NCBI GenBank assembly: GCA_004297005.1
Contig: SCVA01000022.1
Coordinates: 53,599 to 117,598, forward strand
Direction: 5' to 3'
Length of the DNA stretch: 64,000 nt
DNA from: Nevskiaceae bacterium
GTDB taxonomy: Bacteria; Pseudomonadota; Gammaproteobacteria; Nevskiales; Nevskiaceae
The notes below the pieces were generated by a model that saw nothing but the letters and a program-made list of their open reading frames with translations, searched no databases and was not told where the DNA came from. The position numbers and the translations under genes are program-made. Shown here piece after piece: positions 19,020 through 28,004 of the stretch. The number at the start of each line of letters is the position of its first letter. The stretch's first letter is position 1.

Positions 19020-20038
19020 GCTCATCGCCACTGCATCCACACCCTGTCGCGCCGCAGCCCGAGGCCCACGCGCACGACCACGGCACCTCTGGAGTAGTAC
19101 ATCGCCACGACCACGGCAGCCATCACCACGGCCACCGTCACGAACACGGGCATCATCACCACGCCGCGCAAGCCTCGCACCGTCGACTGCTGGGCGCCTT
19201 GGCGGTGACCGTGGCGGCAATGGTGGTCGGCGTGATCGGCGGTCTATGGTCCGGCTCGCTGGCCCTGATCGCCGACGCTGGCCACATGCTCGCCGATGCC
19301 GGTTCCCTGGGCCTCGCCCTGCTCGCTGCTCGCCAGGCCCTGCGCGAGGCCGATGCCAGTCACAGCTATGGTCATGTACGCCTGCCGGTACTGGCCGCCT
19401 TCGTCAACGGCATGCTCCTGCTTGCCGCCAGCGCCTGGATCACTTACGAGGCCGCGACCCGCATCTACCAGCCACGCGCCATCGACGGCGGCACCATGAC
19501 TCTGATCGCCGGTGTCGGCCTGCTCGCCAACCTCATCTCCCTGGCCCTGCTGCACGGCGGCGAGACCGAAGACCTCAACCGCCGTGGCGCCGCCGCGCAC
19601 GTACTGTCCGATCTGCTCGGCTCCGCGGCGGCCTTGATCGCCGGCCTGGTGATCATGGCCACTGGCTGGCAGTTGGTGGACCCGCTACTGTCCTTCCTGG
19701 CGGCGGCTCTGGTCCTGCGCATCGGCCTGCGCATCACCCGCGAATCCGCACACATCCTGCTGGAAGGTACGCCGCGCGGCATGGACCTGCAGACCATTTC
19801 CAACCGGCTGCCCGAGCAAGTCGCCGGCCTGGTCAGCGTTCATCACCTGCACGCCTGGTCGCTGTCGCAAACCAAGAAGCTGATGACCTTGCATGCGGTG
19901 CCGGACGGCAGCGTGAGTTCGGCGGCACTGATCGCGGCGATCCGCAGCGCGCTGGAGCGCCACGGCATCACCCACGTCACCATCCAGTTGGAACCGGCGG
20001 CCGGTTGCGGCGATTCCGCCTGCGACCACCGCGAGTAG
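19016..20038 (+). CDS. Cation diffusion facilitator (Zn-type) with His-rich N-terminus
   Basis: A 340-residue CDF exporter. Residues 1-56 are packed with histidines (for example HHHGHRHEHGHHHH), a likely metal-buffering tail. Six TM helices follow; helix 2 has HMLADAGSL, with the His/Asp pair of the transport site, and helix 5 has AHVLSDLLGS with the matching pair. A cytoplasmic domain begins near residue 245 (HILLEGTPRGMDLQ) and includes VHHLHAWSL. The pattern matches CzcD/ZitB proteins that export zinc (also Cd, Co) against protons. It is coupled to yceF by an ATGA overlap. Confidence 0.92.
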   Translation: MSSSPLHPHPVAPQPEAHAHDHGTSGVVHRHDHGSHHHGHRHEHGHHHHAAQASHRRLLGALAVTVAAMVVGVIGGLWSGSLALIADAGHMLADAGSLGLALLAARQALREADASHSYGHVRLPVLAAFVNGMLLLAASAWITYEAATRIYQPRAIDGGTMTLIAGVGLLANLISLALLHGGETEDLNRRGAAAHVLSDLLGSAAALIAGLVIMATGWQLVDPLLSFLAAALVLRIGLRITRESAHILLEGTPRGMDLQTISNRLPEQVAGLVSVHHLHAWSLSQTKKLMTLHAVPDGSVSSAALIAAIRSALERHGITHVTIQLEPAAGCGDSACDHRE

Positions 20039-20047
20039 AAGCTAGCC

Positions 20048-20713
20048 TCAGCCGCGCAGCCAGTCCGGCAGGGCGCGCACCGAGTCGATCACCGCCAGAG
20101 CACCGGCGCGACGAATGCGCCCTGCCTCATGCACCCCGCAGGCAACCCCCAGCGCCGGCATGCCGATGGCGGCCGCCATCGCCGCGTCGTACTCGGTGTC
20201 GCCGATCATCAGTGCGCGCTCCGCAGGCACCCGCAGCTCGGCCAGAATCTCCCGCAGCATCAGTGGATCGGGCTTGCTGGCGGTCTCGTCGGCGGTCTTG
20301 GTAACCATGAACAAGGGTCGCAGGTCGGCATGGTGGCGCAGCGAACGGTTGAGCCCCGGACGCGACTTGCCGGTGGCAACGCTCAGCCAGTAGCCGTCAC
20401 TGTGCAAGCGCTCCAGACAGTGCTGGGCGCCCTCGAACAGCGGCGCTTCATTGGCGCCACCTCCCGCGGGGCCCAGCCACTGCCGGCGATAGCTCTCCAG
20501 CAACCGCAGCACTTCGCCAGGCTCCGCTTCCGGATACAGACGCGCCATGCCATCGCTCAGACTCAGCCCGATCAGTTCGCGGATCTGCTCGTCCCCGCGC
20601 GGCGGCAAGCCCAGGGCGGCAATCGCGCCCTGCATGGACTCGACGATCACCTGGGCGGAGTCGGACAGCGTGCCGTCCCAGTCGAAGATCAGCAGGTCGT
20701 AAGGTCTGTTCAC
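20048..20713 (-). CDS. HAD-superfamily phosphatase, Gph-like
   Basis: A 221-residue HAD hydrolase with a GTG start at 20713. Motif I is FDWDGTLSDS (nucleophile D11, acid D13), motif II is SVATGKS, motif III falls near SKPDP, and motif IV is MIGDTEYDAAMA. A helical cap of the phosphoglycolate phosphatase type lies between motifs I and II. The family removes phosphate from small metabolites; in E. coli a similar gene lies next to rluC. The GTG overlaps the stop of a 55-codon upstream ORF as GTGA, which favours this start over in-frame ATGs at 20734 and 20812. Confidence 0.88.
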   Translation of the reverse strand: MNRPYDLLIFDWDGTLSDSAQVIVESMQGAIAALGLPPRGDEQIRELIGLSLSDGMARLYPEAEPGEVLRLLESYRRQWLGPAGGGANEAPLFEGAQHCLERLHSDGYWLSVATGKSRPGLNRSLRHHADLRPLFMVTKTADETASKPDPLMLREILAELRVPAERALMIGDTEYDAAMAAAIGMPALGVACGVHEAGRIRRAGALAVIDSVRALPDWLRG

Positions 20714-20877
20714 GGTCGACTCCGCTCCAGCCATCCCTGGCGCGGCCACAGCGGTTCGCGCACCGCCGCCCCGGCCATCCATGGCCGTGGGTTCGCCGGG
20801 ACGATTCGCCATTCAAGGCAGATCGTCTGATCCGGCTCACCCCAGCCAAAGATCAACAGGTCGTAAGGCCAGGACAT
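20710..20877 (-). CDS. Putative 55-residue protein repeating the start of the HAD phosphatase
   Basis: An ATG at 20877 opens a 55-codon frame whose stop overlaps the GTG of the HAD phosphatase. Its first residues, SWPYDLLIFGWGEP, mirror RPYDLLIFDWDG of the downstream enzyme, and the DNA is nearly identical over about 28 bases (20851-20871 region against 20680-20707). The two catalytic aspartates are replaced (GWG for DWD). The rest (QTICLEWRIVPANPRPW...) matches nothing I know. It could be a translated small protein coupled to the phosphatase, or a decayed partial duplication. There is no strong Shine-Dalgarno sequence before its ATG. Confidence 0.4.
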   Translation of the reverse strand: MSWPYDLLIFGWGEPDQTICLEWRIVPANPRPWMAGAAVREPLWPRQGWLERSRP

Positions 20878-20893
20878 CGGGCAGCGACCAGAT

Positions 20894-22183
20894 TCAGAGT
20901 TTCTGCAGGAAGTTGCGCAACTCATCCGGCATGGGCGCGTTCAACAACAGCTTGGGGAACTCGGCGGTCGCCGGCAGTTGCAGGAAGTGCGAGTGCAGGA
21001 ACATGCGCTTCAGGCCGCGCTCGCGCAGCGGCAGGTTGTCGTCTCGCTGACCGTACTTGGCGTCGCCGGCCACCGGGTGGCCCAGCGCCAGGGCGTGAAC
21101 GCGGATCTGGTGGGTGCGGCCGCTGAAGATCTCCACCTCGCAGAGCGTGGTGTCGCGGTACTTGGCGCGCGGCGAGAAGCGGCTCTTGGAGGGCTTGCCG
21201 TCCTCGTCAATCTGCACATGGTGCTGGTCGCCGAGACGGGTCTTGACCAGGGCCGCGTCGACGTCGCGGTCCTCGCCACGCCACTTGCCGATCAGCAGCG
21301 CGAAATAGCGCTTGATGATCTCGCCATCCTTGAACGCCCGCTGGGCGCGCAGCAGCGCCGGCCGGGTCTTAGCCAGCAGCAACACTCCAGAGGTGTCGCG
21401 GTCCAGACGGTGACAGAGCTCCACGTATTCGTACTTGTCCCAGGCGCGGATCGCTTCGATCACGCCGTAGAGCTGACCGGTGCCACCGTGGGCGGAGATG
21501 CCGTGCGGCTTATTCAGCACCAGGTAGTTGGCATCCTCGAAGATCACCGCCTCGCGCAGCTCGTTGAGCACCCGGTCCGGCGGCCGCACCGGCTCGCGCG
21601 GGTCGGCCATGCGCACCGGCGGGATACGCACCTGCTCGCCGGCCGAGAGTCGGCGGTCGGCCTTGACCCGACCGCCGTCGACACGCACCTGGCCGGAGCG
21701 CAGCAGACGGTAGATGTGCGACTTAGGCACGCCCGGCAGCTGCTTGAGGAGGAAGTTGTCCAGCCGCTGACCGTCGGAGCTGGCGTCGATGCCGACATGG
21801 CGGACTTCCTGGCGCTCCGGTGGCGGCAGCGCCTCCTTGGGCACCTTCAGCGCGCCATAGGCCGAGCGCAGGGTGTCGGACTTGGGCTTGGCCCGGCCAC
21901 GGGCCGCAGCGGCTGGCGCCGCGGCGCCACGGACCGCGGTCTTGCCCCGCCCCGCTACCGACATCCCACTGCGGGCCGGCTTGGCACTGCGAGCGGGTTT
22001 GGCACTGCGGGCCGGCTTGGCCGCAGCCGCCGGCTTGCCGGCACGGACGGGCTTGCTGCGTGGTGGTTTGCCACTGCCAGTCTCCTGCCGACCTGCGCCG
22101 CGACGGGCCACCGGTGCTGATTTTTTGCCCGACGGCGCTGCTGAACGGGTCTGCGGTTTTTTTGAGCGGGGAGATTGTGGCAC
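20894..22183 (-). CDS. rluC: 23S rRNA pseudouridine synthase RluC with long basic N-terminal extension
   Basis: The RluA-family enzyme that isomerises U955, U2504 and U2580 in 23S rRNA. An S4 RNA-binding domain (about residues 125-190, with RLDNFLLKQL) precedes the catalytic domain, whose active-site motif HRLDRDTSG is near 257-265, with the catalytic aspartate in it. GRTHQIRVH is also present. The first about 120 residues are low-complexity Lys/Arg/Ala/Pro sequence absent from E. coli RluC (319 residues). I used a GTG at 22183; another in-frame GTG lies at 22291, and a start inside the extension is possible. It is divergent from rne, as in E. coli. Confidence 0.9.
   Translation of the reverse strand: MPQSPRSKKPQTRSAAPSGKKSAPVARRGAGRQETGSGKPPRSKPVRAGKPAAAAKPARSAKPARSAKPARSGMSVAGRGKTAVRGAAAPAAAARGRAKPKSDTLRSAYGALKVPKEALPPPERQEVRHVGIDASSDGQRLDNFLLKQLPGVPKSHIYRLLRSGQVRVDGGRVKADRRLSAGEQVRIPPVRMADPREPVRPPDRVLNELREAVIFEDANYLVLNKPHGISAHGGTGQLYGVIEAIRAWDKYEYVELCHRLDRDTSGVLLLAKTRPALLRAQRAFKDGEIIKRYFALLIGKWRGEDRDVDAALVKTRLGDQHHVQIDEDGKPSKSRFSPRAKYRDTTLCEVEIFSGRTHQIRVHALALGHPVAGDAKYGQRDDNLPLRERGLKRMFLHSHFLQLPATAEFPKLLLNAPMPDELRNFLQKL
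21968..22021. repeat. Three tandem 18-bp units inside rluC
   Basis: Three head-to-tail 18-base units (21968-21985, 21986-22003, 22004-22021). The outer two are identical and the middle one differs at three positions. They encode a repeated SAKPAR hexapeptide in the basic RluC extension. Such in-frame minisatellites can change copy number by replication slippage. Confidence 0.85.
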
Positions 22184-22189
22184 TATTAC
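22162..22189 (+). promoter_or_regulatory. Candidate rne promoter
   Basis: TTGAGC (22162-22167) and TATTAC (22184-22189) are 16 bases apart on the plus strand and would give an rne leader of about 375 bases, close to the 361-base leader of E. coli rne. It overlaps the proposed rluC start. Support is by similarity to sigma-70 sites only. Confidence 0.3.
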
Positions 22190-22570
22190 CCGCCGCACCG
22201 ATTTCGGGCAGCGGCTCAATAAGAAGATTGGCTCGCAGCATAAGCGACGAAAGCCCTTAAGCCCAAAGCCAGCTTCAACATTCGATTTCACGCCCGCGCC
22301 GCTTTCTCCGCGCGGGGTTTCGCTTCACCCCAAAACGCCCGCACTCGCGGCGCGAACCCAGACCCAAAGACGTGCACCCCGACTTCCCCACCCTGCTTGC
22401 CCTGTGCAGCCTGCTCGCCGCCTTCTGCGGCCTGAGCTTCGCCGCCACGCGCACGCCGATGGGAACCCGAGGCCGTGCAGCGCCGTCCACGCCCCAAATG
22501 CCAGGCGTGCCGCAACGGGTACTGATCCGCACTGCCAGCCCCCCGGGCGAGCAAACAAGGCACTACTTAC
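22184..22570 (+). other. Long rluC-rne intergenic region, probable rne 5' leader
   Basis: About 390 bases without a convincing gene. In E. coli the rne mRNA has a long structured leader through which RNase E represses its own synthesis, and this region has the right place and length. There are GC-rich self-complementary stretches (for example around 22300-22325). AAGG at 22557-22560 lies ahead of the rne ATG at 22571. Autoregulation here is inference from the family. Confidence 0.5.
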
Positions 22571-25500
22571 ATGAAACGCATCTTGATCAACGCCACGCAG
22601 CGCGAAGAGCTGCGCGTGGCGATCGTGGACGGCCAGCGTCTGATCGACCTGGATATTGAAACCGCCGCTCGCGAACAGAAAAAATCCAACGTTTATAAAG
22701 GTCGCATCACCCGCGTCGAGCCTTCGCTCGAAGCCTGTTTTGTCGACTACGGCGCCGAGCGCCACGGCTTTCTGCCGCTGAAGGAAATCCACAAGAGCTA
22801 CTTCAAGCCGGGCGCGCCCAGCAACTCCGGCAATATGAAGGAGCTGGTGGCGGAAGGGACCGAGCTGATCGTCCAGGTCGAGAAGGAAGAGCGCGGCAAC
22901 AAGGGTGCCGCCCTGACCACGTTCGTCAGCCTGGCCGGCCGCTATCTGGTGCTGATGCCCAACAATCCGCGCGCCGGCGGCATCTCCCGCCGCGCCGAGG
23001 GCGAGGCCCGCGAGGAAACCAAGGAAGCGCTGGAAGCCCTGCAGCTGCCCAGCGGCATGGGCGTGATCGTGCGCTCCAACGGCGTCGGCCGCACCGCCGA
23101 GGAGCTGCAGTGGGACTGCAACTACCTCGCCGAGATCTGGAAGGCGATCACCGAGGCGGTGGCCAAGAAGCCGGCGCCGTTCCTGGTCTACCAGGAAAAC
23201 AACATCGTCCTGCGCGCGTTACGTGACTACCTGCGCCCCGACATCGGCGAGGTGTGGGTGGACCATCACGAGGTCTACACCCAGGCCAAGGAGCAGATGG
23301 AGGCGACCATGCCGGCCGACCTCGCCAAGCTCAAGCTCTACCGTGACGAGGTGCCGCTGTTCAGCCGCTACCAGGTCGAGAGCCAGATTGAGGCCGCGCA
23401 CGAGCCGGTGCTGCGCCTGCCCTCCGGCGGCTCCATCGTCATCGACCACACCGAGGCGCTGACCTCCATCGACATCAACTCCGCCAAGAGCACCGGCGGC
23501 GGTAGCATCGAGGAGACCGCGTTCAAGACCAATCTGGAGGCGGCCGAGGAAATCGCCCGCCAGTTGCGCCTGCGCGACCTGGGTGGCCTGGTGGTGATCG
23601 ACTTCATCGACATGGAGTCGAACAAGAACCAGCGCGAGGTCGAGAAGCGCCTGGAGCGCTCGGTGGAAATGGACCGCGCCCGCATCCAGCTCGGCAAGAT
23701 CAGCAAGTTCGGCCTGCTGGAGCTGTCGCGCCAGCGTCTGCGCCCGACGCTCGCCGAGCACATGCAGATCACCTGCCCACGCTGCTCGGGCATCGGCCAC
23801 ATTCGCAGCGTCGAGTCGTTGGCGCTGTCGATCCTGCGCCTGATCGAAGAAGAGGGCATGAAGGACAAGACCGCCCGCGTGGTCGCCCAGATCCCGGTCG
23901 ATGTCGGCACCTTCCTGCTCAACGAGAAGCGCGCCAACCTCCAGGAAATCGAGAAGCGCTGCAAGGTGGCGGTCACCCTGGTGCCGAACGAGACGCTCGA
24001 CTCGCCGCACTTCCAGATCAACCGCATCCGCGGCGACCATCTGGACCAGGACAACAACAACGCCGTTAGCTACAAGATCCCCACCGACTTCAAGGCCGAC
24101 GAGCGGTTGAGCATGCCGATCGTCACCGTCCCCGCCGGCAAGCCGGTAGCGGAAGCGGCGGTACAGGGCATCAAGCCCGCCACGCCGCCGCCCGTGATCG
24201 TCGCCGCCGCTCCGGCCACGCCGGTCGCGGTGGCCGCGCCGGCGCCGGTAATGCGGGCCGTGACCACCACCAAGGACAGCTTCTGGGCCCGCCTCGCCTA
24301 CGTCTTCGGTTTCGGCGCCAAGCCGGTCATCGAGGGCAAGCGCCGCGACGACAAGCGGGACGGCAAGCGCGAGGAACGCGGCGCACGTCCGGACGGCCGC
24401 AATGACGGTCGCCGCGATGGCAGCCGCAACGAGCCGGGTCGCCGCGACAGCCAACGCCAGGATCAGCCGCGCCGTGACGGTCGCCCGGGCCAGCCCGGCG
24501 GCCAGCCGCAGCAGGGCCAGGGTCAGAACCAGCCGCGCCGTGACGGCCGCCCACAGAACAGCAACGAGCCGCGCCCGCAGGGCGAACGCCGCGACGGTCG
24601 TCCGGCCCCGCAGCAGGGGCTGCCGGCCACACCGGCCGCCGCCGGCCAGCCGCAGGCCCAGGCGCCGCGTCCGCAGCCCCAGGGCGAGCGCGGTCCGCGT
24701 CCGGAAGGTCGTCCGCCCCGCGAAGGCGGCGAGCAGGCCGGCCGGCCGCCGCGTCCGCAGAACAACGAAGGCGGTCGCCCGCCGCGTGAGGGCGCCGAGG
24801 CTGCCGGCCGCCCGCCGCGCCCGGAGAACGCCGCCGGCCCTGGCCGCCCGCCGCGCGAGGGCGGTGGTCGTCCGCCCCGCACAGGCAGCGAAGCGGCTGT
24901 CGCGCTGGCCACCACCCCGGCTGTGGGTGAAGCTCCGGCCAACGCGGTCCCGGTGGAACTGCCGCCACTGCCGCCGGAAACCGGCTTCCGTCCGGGCCTG
25001 ATCGGTGGTGCCGCTCCGGTTGCGGCCCCGGCGCCCGCGCCAGTGGAAGAGTCCGGCGCCGGCAGCGAGAGCGACCCGACTACCAGCGGTGAAGTCGATG
25101 CCGAGAACGGCGAGCGCGACAACACCGTGCCCGGTGGCCGCAGCCTGCGTGGCCGCCGCAACCGCCGCCGTGGCGGTCGTGGTCGCAATGGCGAACGTCC
25201 GAACGCTGAAGGCGGTCCGGCCGAATCCGCCGAGTCCCTGGAGGACATCGTCGAGGCTAGCGAAACGCCGGCCGCCGAAGTCGTCGCGCCAGCGGAACCC
25301 GCGGCGGAGTCCAGCCCGGTCATCGAGGCAGCACCCGTCGCGGTTCCGGTCATCGTGACGGAGGCCGTCGCCGAAGTCGTGACCCCGGTCGCCAGCCCGA
25401 TTACCGCTGCCCCAGTGCAGGCCTCCCTGCTGGAGCCGACCGAGCCCTCGCCGGCGAAGCCGATGGCGGAAGCCAGCGCCGGCGGCCGCCCGCGCCGTCC

Positions 25501-25975
25501 GGAAGGCAGCGAGCCGGCGCGCCCCGTGGCCGCTGCCGCCCCGGCTGCGGGTGCCGCCGTGATCGCCCGCGCCAGCGAAGCCGGCGACTACCAGCCCCGC
25601 CTGGTGGTGAGCGGCGGGGATGGCCGCAACAGCGGCCCGGCCCTGGTTAGCTCCAGCACGCCGCTGCCTCCGCGCAGCGCCAGCAGCGATTTCATGCCAC
25701 GCCTGCTGGTGTCCGCCGGCGGAAACGCGGCGGTGACACGGCCGGTCAGCAGCGGTCCGCTGACCAGTTCCAGCGCCGCCAGCAGCGACTTCCTGCCGCG
25801 CCTGCTGGTTACCGGCGAGAACGGCCCCTCGGCCCGCCCGCCTCGGCCGGCTCCGGCTCCTGCTCCGACCGAAGCAACTGCAGCCCCGACGGAGGAAGCC
25901 TCGGTCGCCGCCGTCGACCCGAGCCTGGAAAGCACTGTCGAGGCCCTGGAAACGCCCAAGACCGATCCGGTCTAA
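22571..25975 (+). CDS. rne: Ribonuclease E
   Basis: A 1134-residue endoribonuclease that starts mRNA decay and processes rRNA and tRNA. The catalytic half (to about 520) has the S1 domain ([20 protein letters not shown]), the DNase I-like part with the metal aspartates in [14 protein letters not shown] and VVIDFIDME, and the zinc-link CPRCSG that joins dimers. The C-terminal half is a disordered scaffold: Arg/Asp/Gln-rich (about 595-700), PPRxG repeats (about 710-775), an Arg-rich patch ([15 protein letters not shown], about 857-871) likely to bind RNA, then an acidic/Ala-rich part. Three copies of a (Y/F)xPRLLV motif end the protein. The membrane helix and enolase site of E. coli are not obvious. 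Confidence 0.97.
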   Translation: MKRILINATQREELRVAIVDGQRLIDLDIETAAREQKKSNVYKGRITRVEPSLEACFVDYGAERHGFLPLKEIHKSYFKPGAPSNSGNMKELVAEGTELIVQVEKEERGNKGAALTTFVSLAGRYLVLMPNNPRAGGISRRAEGEAREETKEALEALQLPSGMGVIVRSNGVGRTAEELQWDCNYLAEIWKAITEAVAKKPAPFLVYQENNIVLRALRDYLRPDIGEVWVDHHEVYTQAKEQMEATMPADLAKLKLYRDEVPLFSRYQVESQIEAAHEPVLRLPSGGSIVIDHTEALTSIDINSAKSTGGGSIEETAFKTNLEAAEEIARQLRLRDLGGLVVIDFIDMESNKNQREVEKRLERSVEMDRARIQLGKISKFGLLELSRQRLRPTLAEHMQITCPRCSGIGHIRSVESLALSILRLIEEEGMKDKTARVVAQIPVDVGTFLLNEKRANLQEIEKRCKVAVTLVPNETLDSPHFQINRIRGDHLDQDNNNAVSYKIPTDFKADERLSMPIVTVPAGKPVAEAAVQGIKPATPPPVIVAAAPATPVAVAAPAPVMRAVTTTKDSFWARLAYVFGFGAKPVIEGKRRDDKRDGKREERGARPDGRNDGRRDGSRNEPGRRDSQRQDQPRRDGRPGQPGGQPQQGQGQNQPRRDGRPQNSNEPRPQGERRDGRPAPQQGLPATPAAAGQPQAQAPRPQPQGERGPRPEGRPPREGGEQAGRPPRPQNNEGGRPPREGAEAAGRPPRPENAAGPGRPPREGGGRPPRTGSEAAVALATTPAVGEAPANAVPVELPPLPPETGFRPGLIGGAAPVAAPAPAPVEESGAGSESDPTTSGEVDAENGERDNTVPGGRSLRGRRNRRRGGRGRNGERPNAEGGPAESAESLEDIVEASETPAAEVVAPAEPAAESSPVIEAAPVAVPVIVTEAVAEVVTPVASPITAAPVQASLLEPTEPSPAKPMAEASAGGRPRRPEGSEPARPVAAAAPAAGAAVIARASEAGDYQPRLVVSGGDGRNSGPALVSSSTPLPPRSASSDFMPRLLVSAGGNAAVTRPVSSGPLTSSSAASSDFLPRLLVTGENGPSARPPRPAPAPAPTEATAAPTEEASVAAVDPSLESTVEALETPKTDPV

Positions 25976-25992
25976 GACCGCGAGCAGCACCA

Positions 25993-26029
25993 AGCCCGCC
26001 GGATTCCAATCCCGGCGGGCTTTTTGTTT
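25993..26029 (+). terminator. Rho-independent terminator of rne
   Basis: A perfect 10-base stem (AGCCCGCCGG at 25993-26002 with CCGGCGGGCT at 26012-26021), a 9-base loop, and a T-rich run TTTTTGTTT directly after. It lies just past the rne stop at 25975. Confidence 0.85.
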
Positions 26030-26057
26030 GGGGCCGTAGCTTGCGAAAAACGGGGTG

Positions 26058-27887
26058 TTACTGCGCCGCCACCAGCGCGCGGGAGACCGGCACCGGAAAA
26101 TCCAGCAGCATCTGCGCAAAGGCCTTGCCCTGGGGATCGGTGCGCAGCGAGGCGGCCCCGCCATTGCCCAAGGCGTGGTGCAGCAGGAAATTGAGCGAGT
26201 CGCTGCCCGGCAGCCGCCAGCGCTGCACCCGCCCCTGCTCGCCACCGGCCAGCACATGGGCGAAGTAGCGGCGCAGCGCCGCAGTGCTCAGCGCCGACTC
26301 GATGTAGGGCAGGTATTCCGGCTTGCGGGCGATGACCCCGATGTTGGCGTGGTCGCCCTTGTCGCCGCTGCGCGCCAGGGCCAGGCGGATCAGCGGCAGG
26401 CTCACCGCGTCGGTGAGATCCAGAACCGGCGTCAGCTCCGGCTCCTCGGCCGGCGCGACATGGCCGCCAGCCGTGGGCACGCTCACCGGGAAGCGCTGCT
26501 CGCCCACCACCACCTCAATGCCGACCTGCGCCTTGGGCACCAGGGTGGAGAACAGCTTGGGGATCATGTGCGGCTCCGGCCGACCGCCGCCGAAATAGCC
26601 GGTGAAGCCGGGCGCCATGCCGGTCGCCGCCTGGGCGATCTCGCGGGCGAACAGCTTCAGCGCCTTGGGATTGGGATGCTGGACGGCGATCTTCACCACC
26701 ACCTCGCGGGTAGCGGCGGCGCCCGGTCGGGCGTGCGGGCCATAGCTCTCCTCGGCGCCGATGCAGTGGATGTCGACGCCGCTGAAATCACCCAGCTTCT
26801 GTTCCAGCAACTGCCGCCGCACCTTCTCGACCACCGCCGAGGCCGAGGCGCGGCCTTTGCGGGCGGCATCGATGCCACCAATCATGAACAAGGCCGCGCA
26901 GCGCATGCCGGCCGGATAGGTGGCGCTGACCTTGTAGCTGGCGGTCGGTGCCGAGCCCTGGCAACCACTGACGCGCACCCGGTCCGGGCCGGCCTGCGTC
27001 AGCCGCACCTGGGTGAAGTCGCAGCTCACGTCGGGCAGCAGATAGGCACGCGGATCGCCGATCTCGTAGAGCATCTGCTCCAGCACGGTGTGTACCGAGA
27101 CCAGGCCGCCAGTGCCCTCGGGCTTGCTCACCACGAACTCGCCGCTGGGCTCGACCTCGACGATGGGAAAACCCATGTCGGCATAGCCGGCCTGCACCAG
27201 TTCCCAATCGGTGAAATTGCCGCCGGTGCACTGGGCGCCGCATTCGATGATGTGGCCGGCGATGGAGCCCGCCGCCAGACGCGGATAGTCGTCCTCGGCC
27301 CAGCCGAATTCGTGCATCAGCGGCCCCAGCACCACGGCGGAGTCCACGCAGCGCCCGGTGATCACCACCTCGGCGCCGGCGTCCAGCGCGCGGGCGATGG
27401 GGATCGCACCCAGATAGGCGTTCATCGACACCAGGGTCGGTGGCAACGGCTTGCCCTGCGTCGCGCCCTGGGGCGGGATGCCAGAGAAATCGTCGAGTTC
27501 CACCGCCGAGGCGAACTCCTTGCGGCGCGGCAGCAGGTCGTCGCCCAGCACCACCGCCACTTTCAGCGCGATGCCGGCCTTGGCGGCGACCGCCTCCAGC
27601 GCCTCCTTGCAGGCCAGGGGATTCACGCCGCCGGCATTGGCGACCACCTTGATGCCGCGGCTTTTCAGCTCCGGCAGCAGCGGCGCCATCACATGCTCGA
27701 CGAAGTCGGTGGCGTAGCCGTCCTTGGGGTCCTTCATCCGTTTCGCGGCGAGGATCGACATGGTGATCTCGGCGAGGTAGTCGAAGACCAGGTAATCGAT
27801 GTTTCCTTTCCGCACCAACTGCGCCGCCGCCGTGTTGGTGTCACCCCAGAAGGCGGAAGCTCCGCCGATCCGTACGCTGCTTTTCAT
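26058..27887 (-). CDS. AtuA-family (DUF1446) protein with fused C-terminal AtuA-like domain
   Basis: A 609-residue protein. Residues 1-about 455 are the DUF1446/AtuA domain (RIGGASAFWGDTNTAA, VVANAGGVNPLACKEALE, VITGRCVDSAVVLGPLMHEF). The last about 105 residues (from LIRLALARSGDKGDHANIGV) are the small AtuA-like domain often encoded separately. Members occur in acyclic terpene and some fatty-acid catabolic clusters, where AtuA itself has no settled activity. None of the usual partners (acyl-CoA carboxylase, dehydrogenase, hydratase) is nearby. I chose the ATG at 27887 because GGTGAGG lies eight bases upstream. Confidence 0.85.
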   Translation of the reverse strand: MKSSVRIGGASAFWGDTNTAAAQLVRKGNIDYLVFDYLAEITMSILAAKRMKDPKDGYATDFVEHVMAPLLPELKSRGIKVVANAGGVNPLACKEALEAVAAKAGIALKVAVVLGDDLLPRRKEFASAVELDDFSGIPPQGATQGKPLPPTLVSMNAYLGAIPIARALDAGAEVVITGRCVDSAVVLGPLMHEFGWAEDDYPRLAAGSIAGHIIECGAQCTGGNFTDWELVQAGYADMGFPIVEVEPSGEFVVSKPEGTGGLVSVHTVLEQMLYEIGDPRAYLLPDVSCDFTQVRLTQAGPDRVRVSGCQGSAPTASYKVSATYPAGMRCAALFMIGGIDAARKGRASASAVVEKVRRQLLEQKLGDFSGVDIHCIGAEESYGPHARPGAAATREVVVKIAVQHPNPKALKLFAREIAQAATGMAPGFTGYFGGGRPEPHMIPKLFSTLVPKAQVGIEVVVGEQRFPVSVPTAGGHVAPAEEPELTPVLDLTDAVSLPLIRLALARSGDKGDHANIGVIARKPEYLPYIESALSTAALRRYFAHVLAGGEQGRVQRWRLPGSDSLNFLLHHALGNGGAASLRTDPQGKAFAQMLLDFPVPVSRALVAAQ

Positions 27888-28004
27888 GATGGCCTCACCT
27901 GCTTGATTCATAAGCCTTCAAAGCCCAGAAACAGGACTCGAAGAGCAGGTGCAGTGTGAATGATCCGGCGCTAGGGCACCAGAACAAGTTTCCTTACCGA
28001 AAAT

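Noticed and set aside
22372..22659. A GTG-started frame with a signal-peptide-like N-terminus in the rne leader
   Set aside because: It overlaps the first about 90 bases of rne in another frame, has no Shine-Dalgarno sequence, and its C-terminal half is only the shifted rne reading. A leader peptide is possible but not supported.
24690..24900. Repeated CGTCCGCCCCGCGAAGGC-like units, considered as a CRISPR or repeat array
   Set aside because: They are in-frame codons for PPREG/PPRP repeats in the RNase E tail, without constant spacers.
23219..26257. A 1012-codon open frame on the minus strand opposite rne
   Set aside because: It mirrors the GC-rich, Pro/Arg/Ala-rich codons of RNase E and shows no domain. 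RNase E on the plus strand is unambiguous.
26055..27959. A 634-codon plus-strand frame opposite the AtuA-family gene
   Set aside because: The minus strand encodes a complete two-domain protein. The plus-strand translation is His/Ala/Gly-rich noise.
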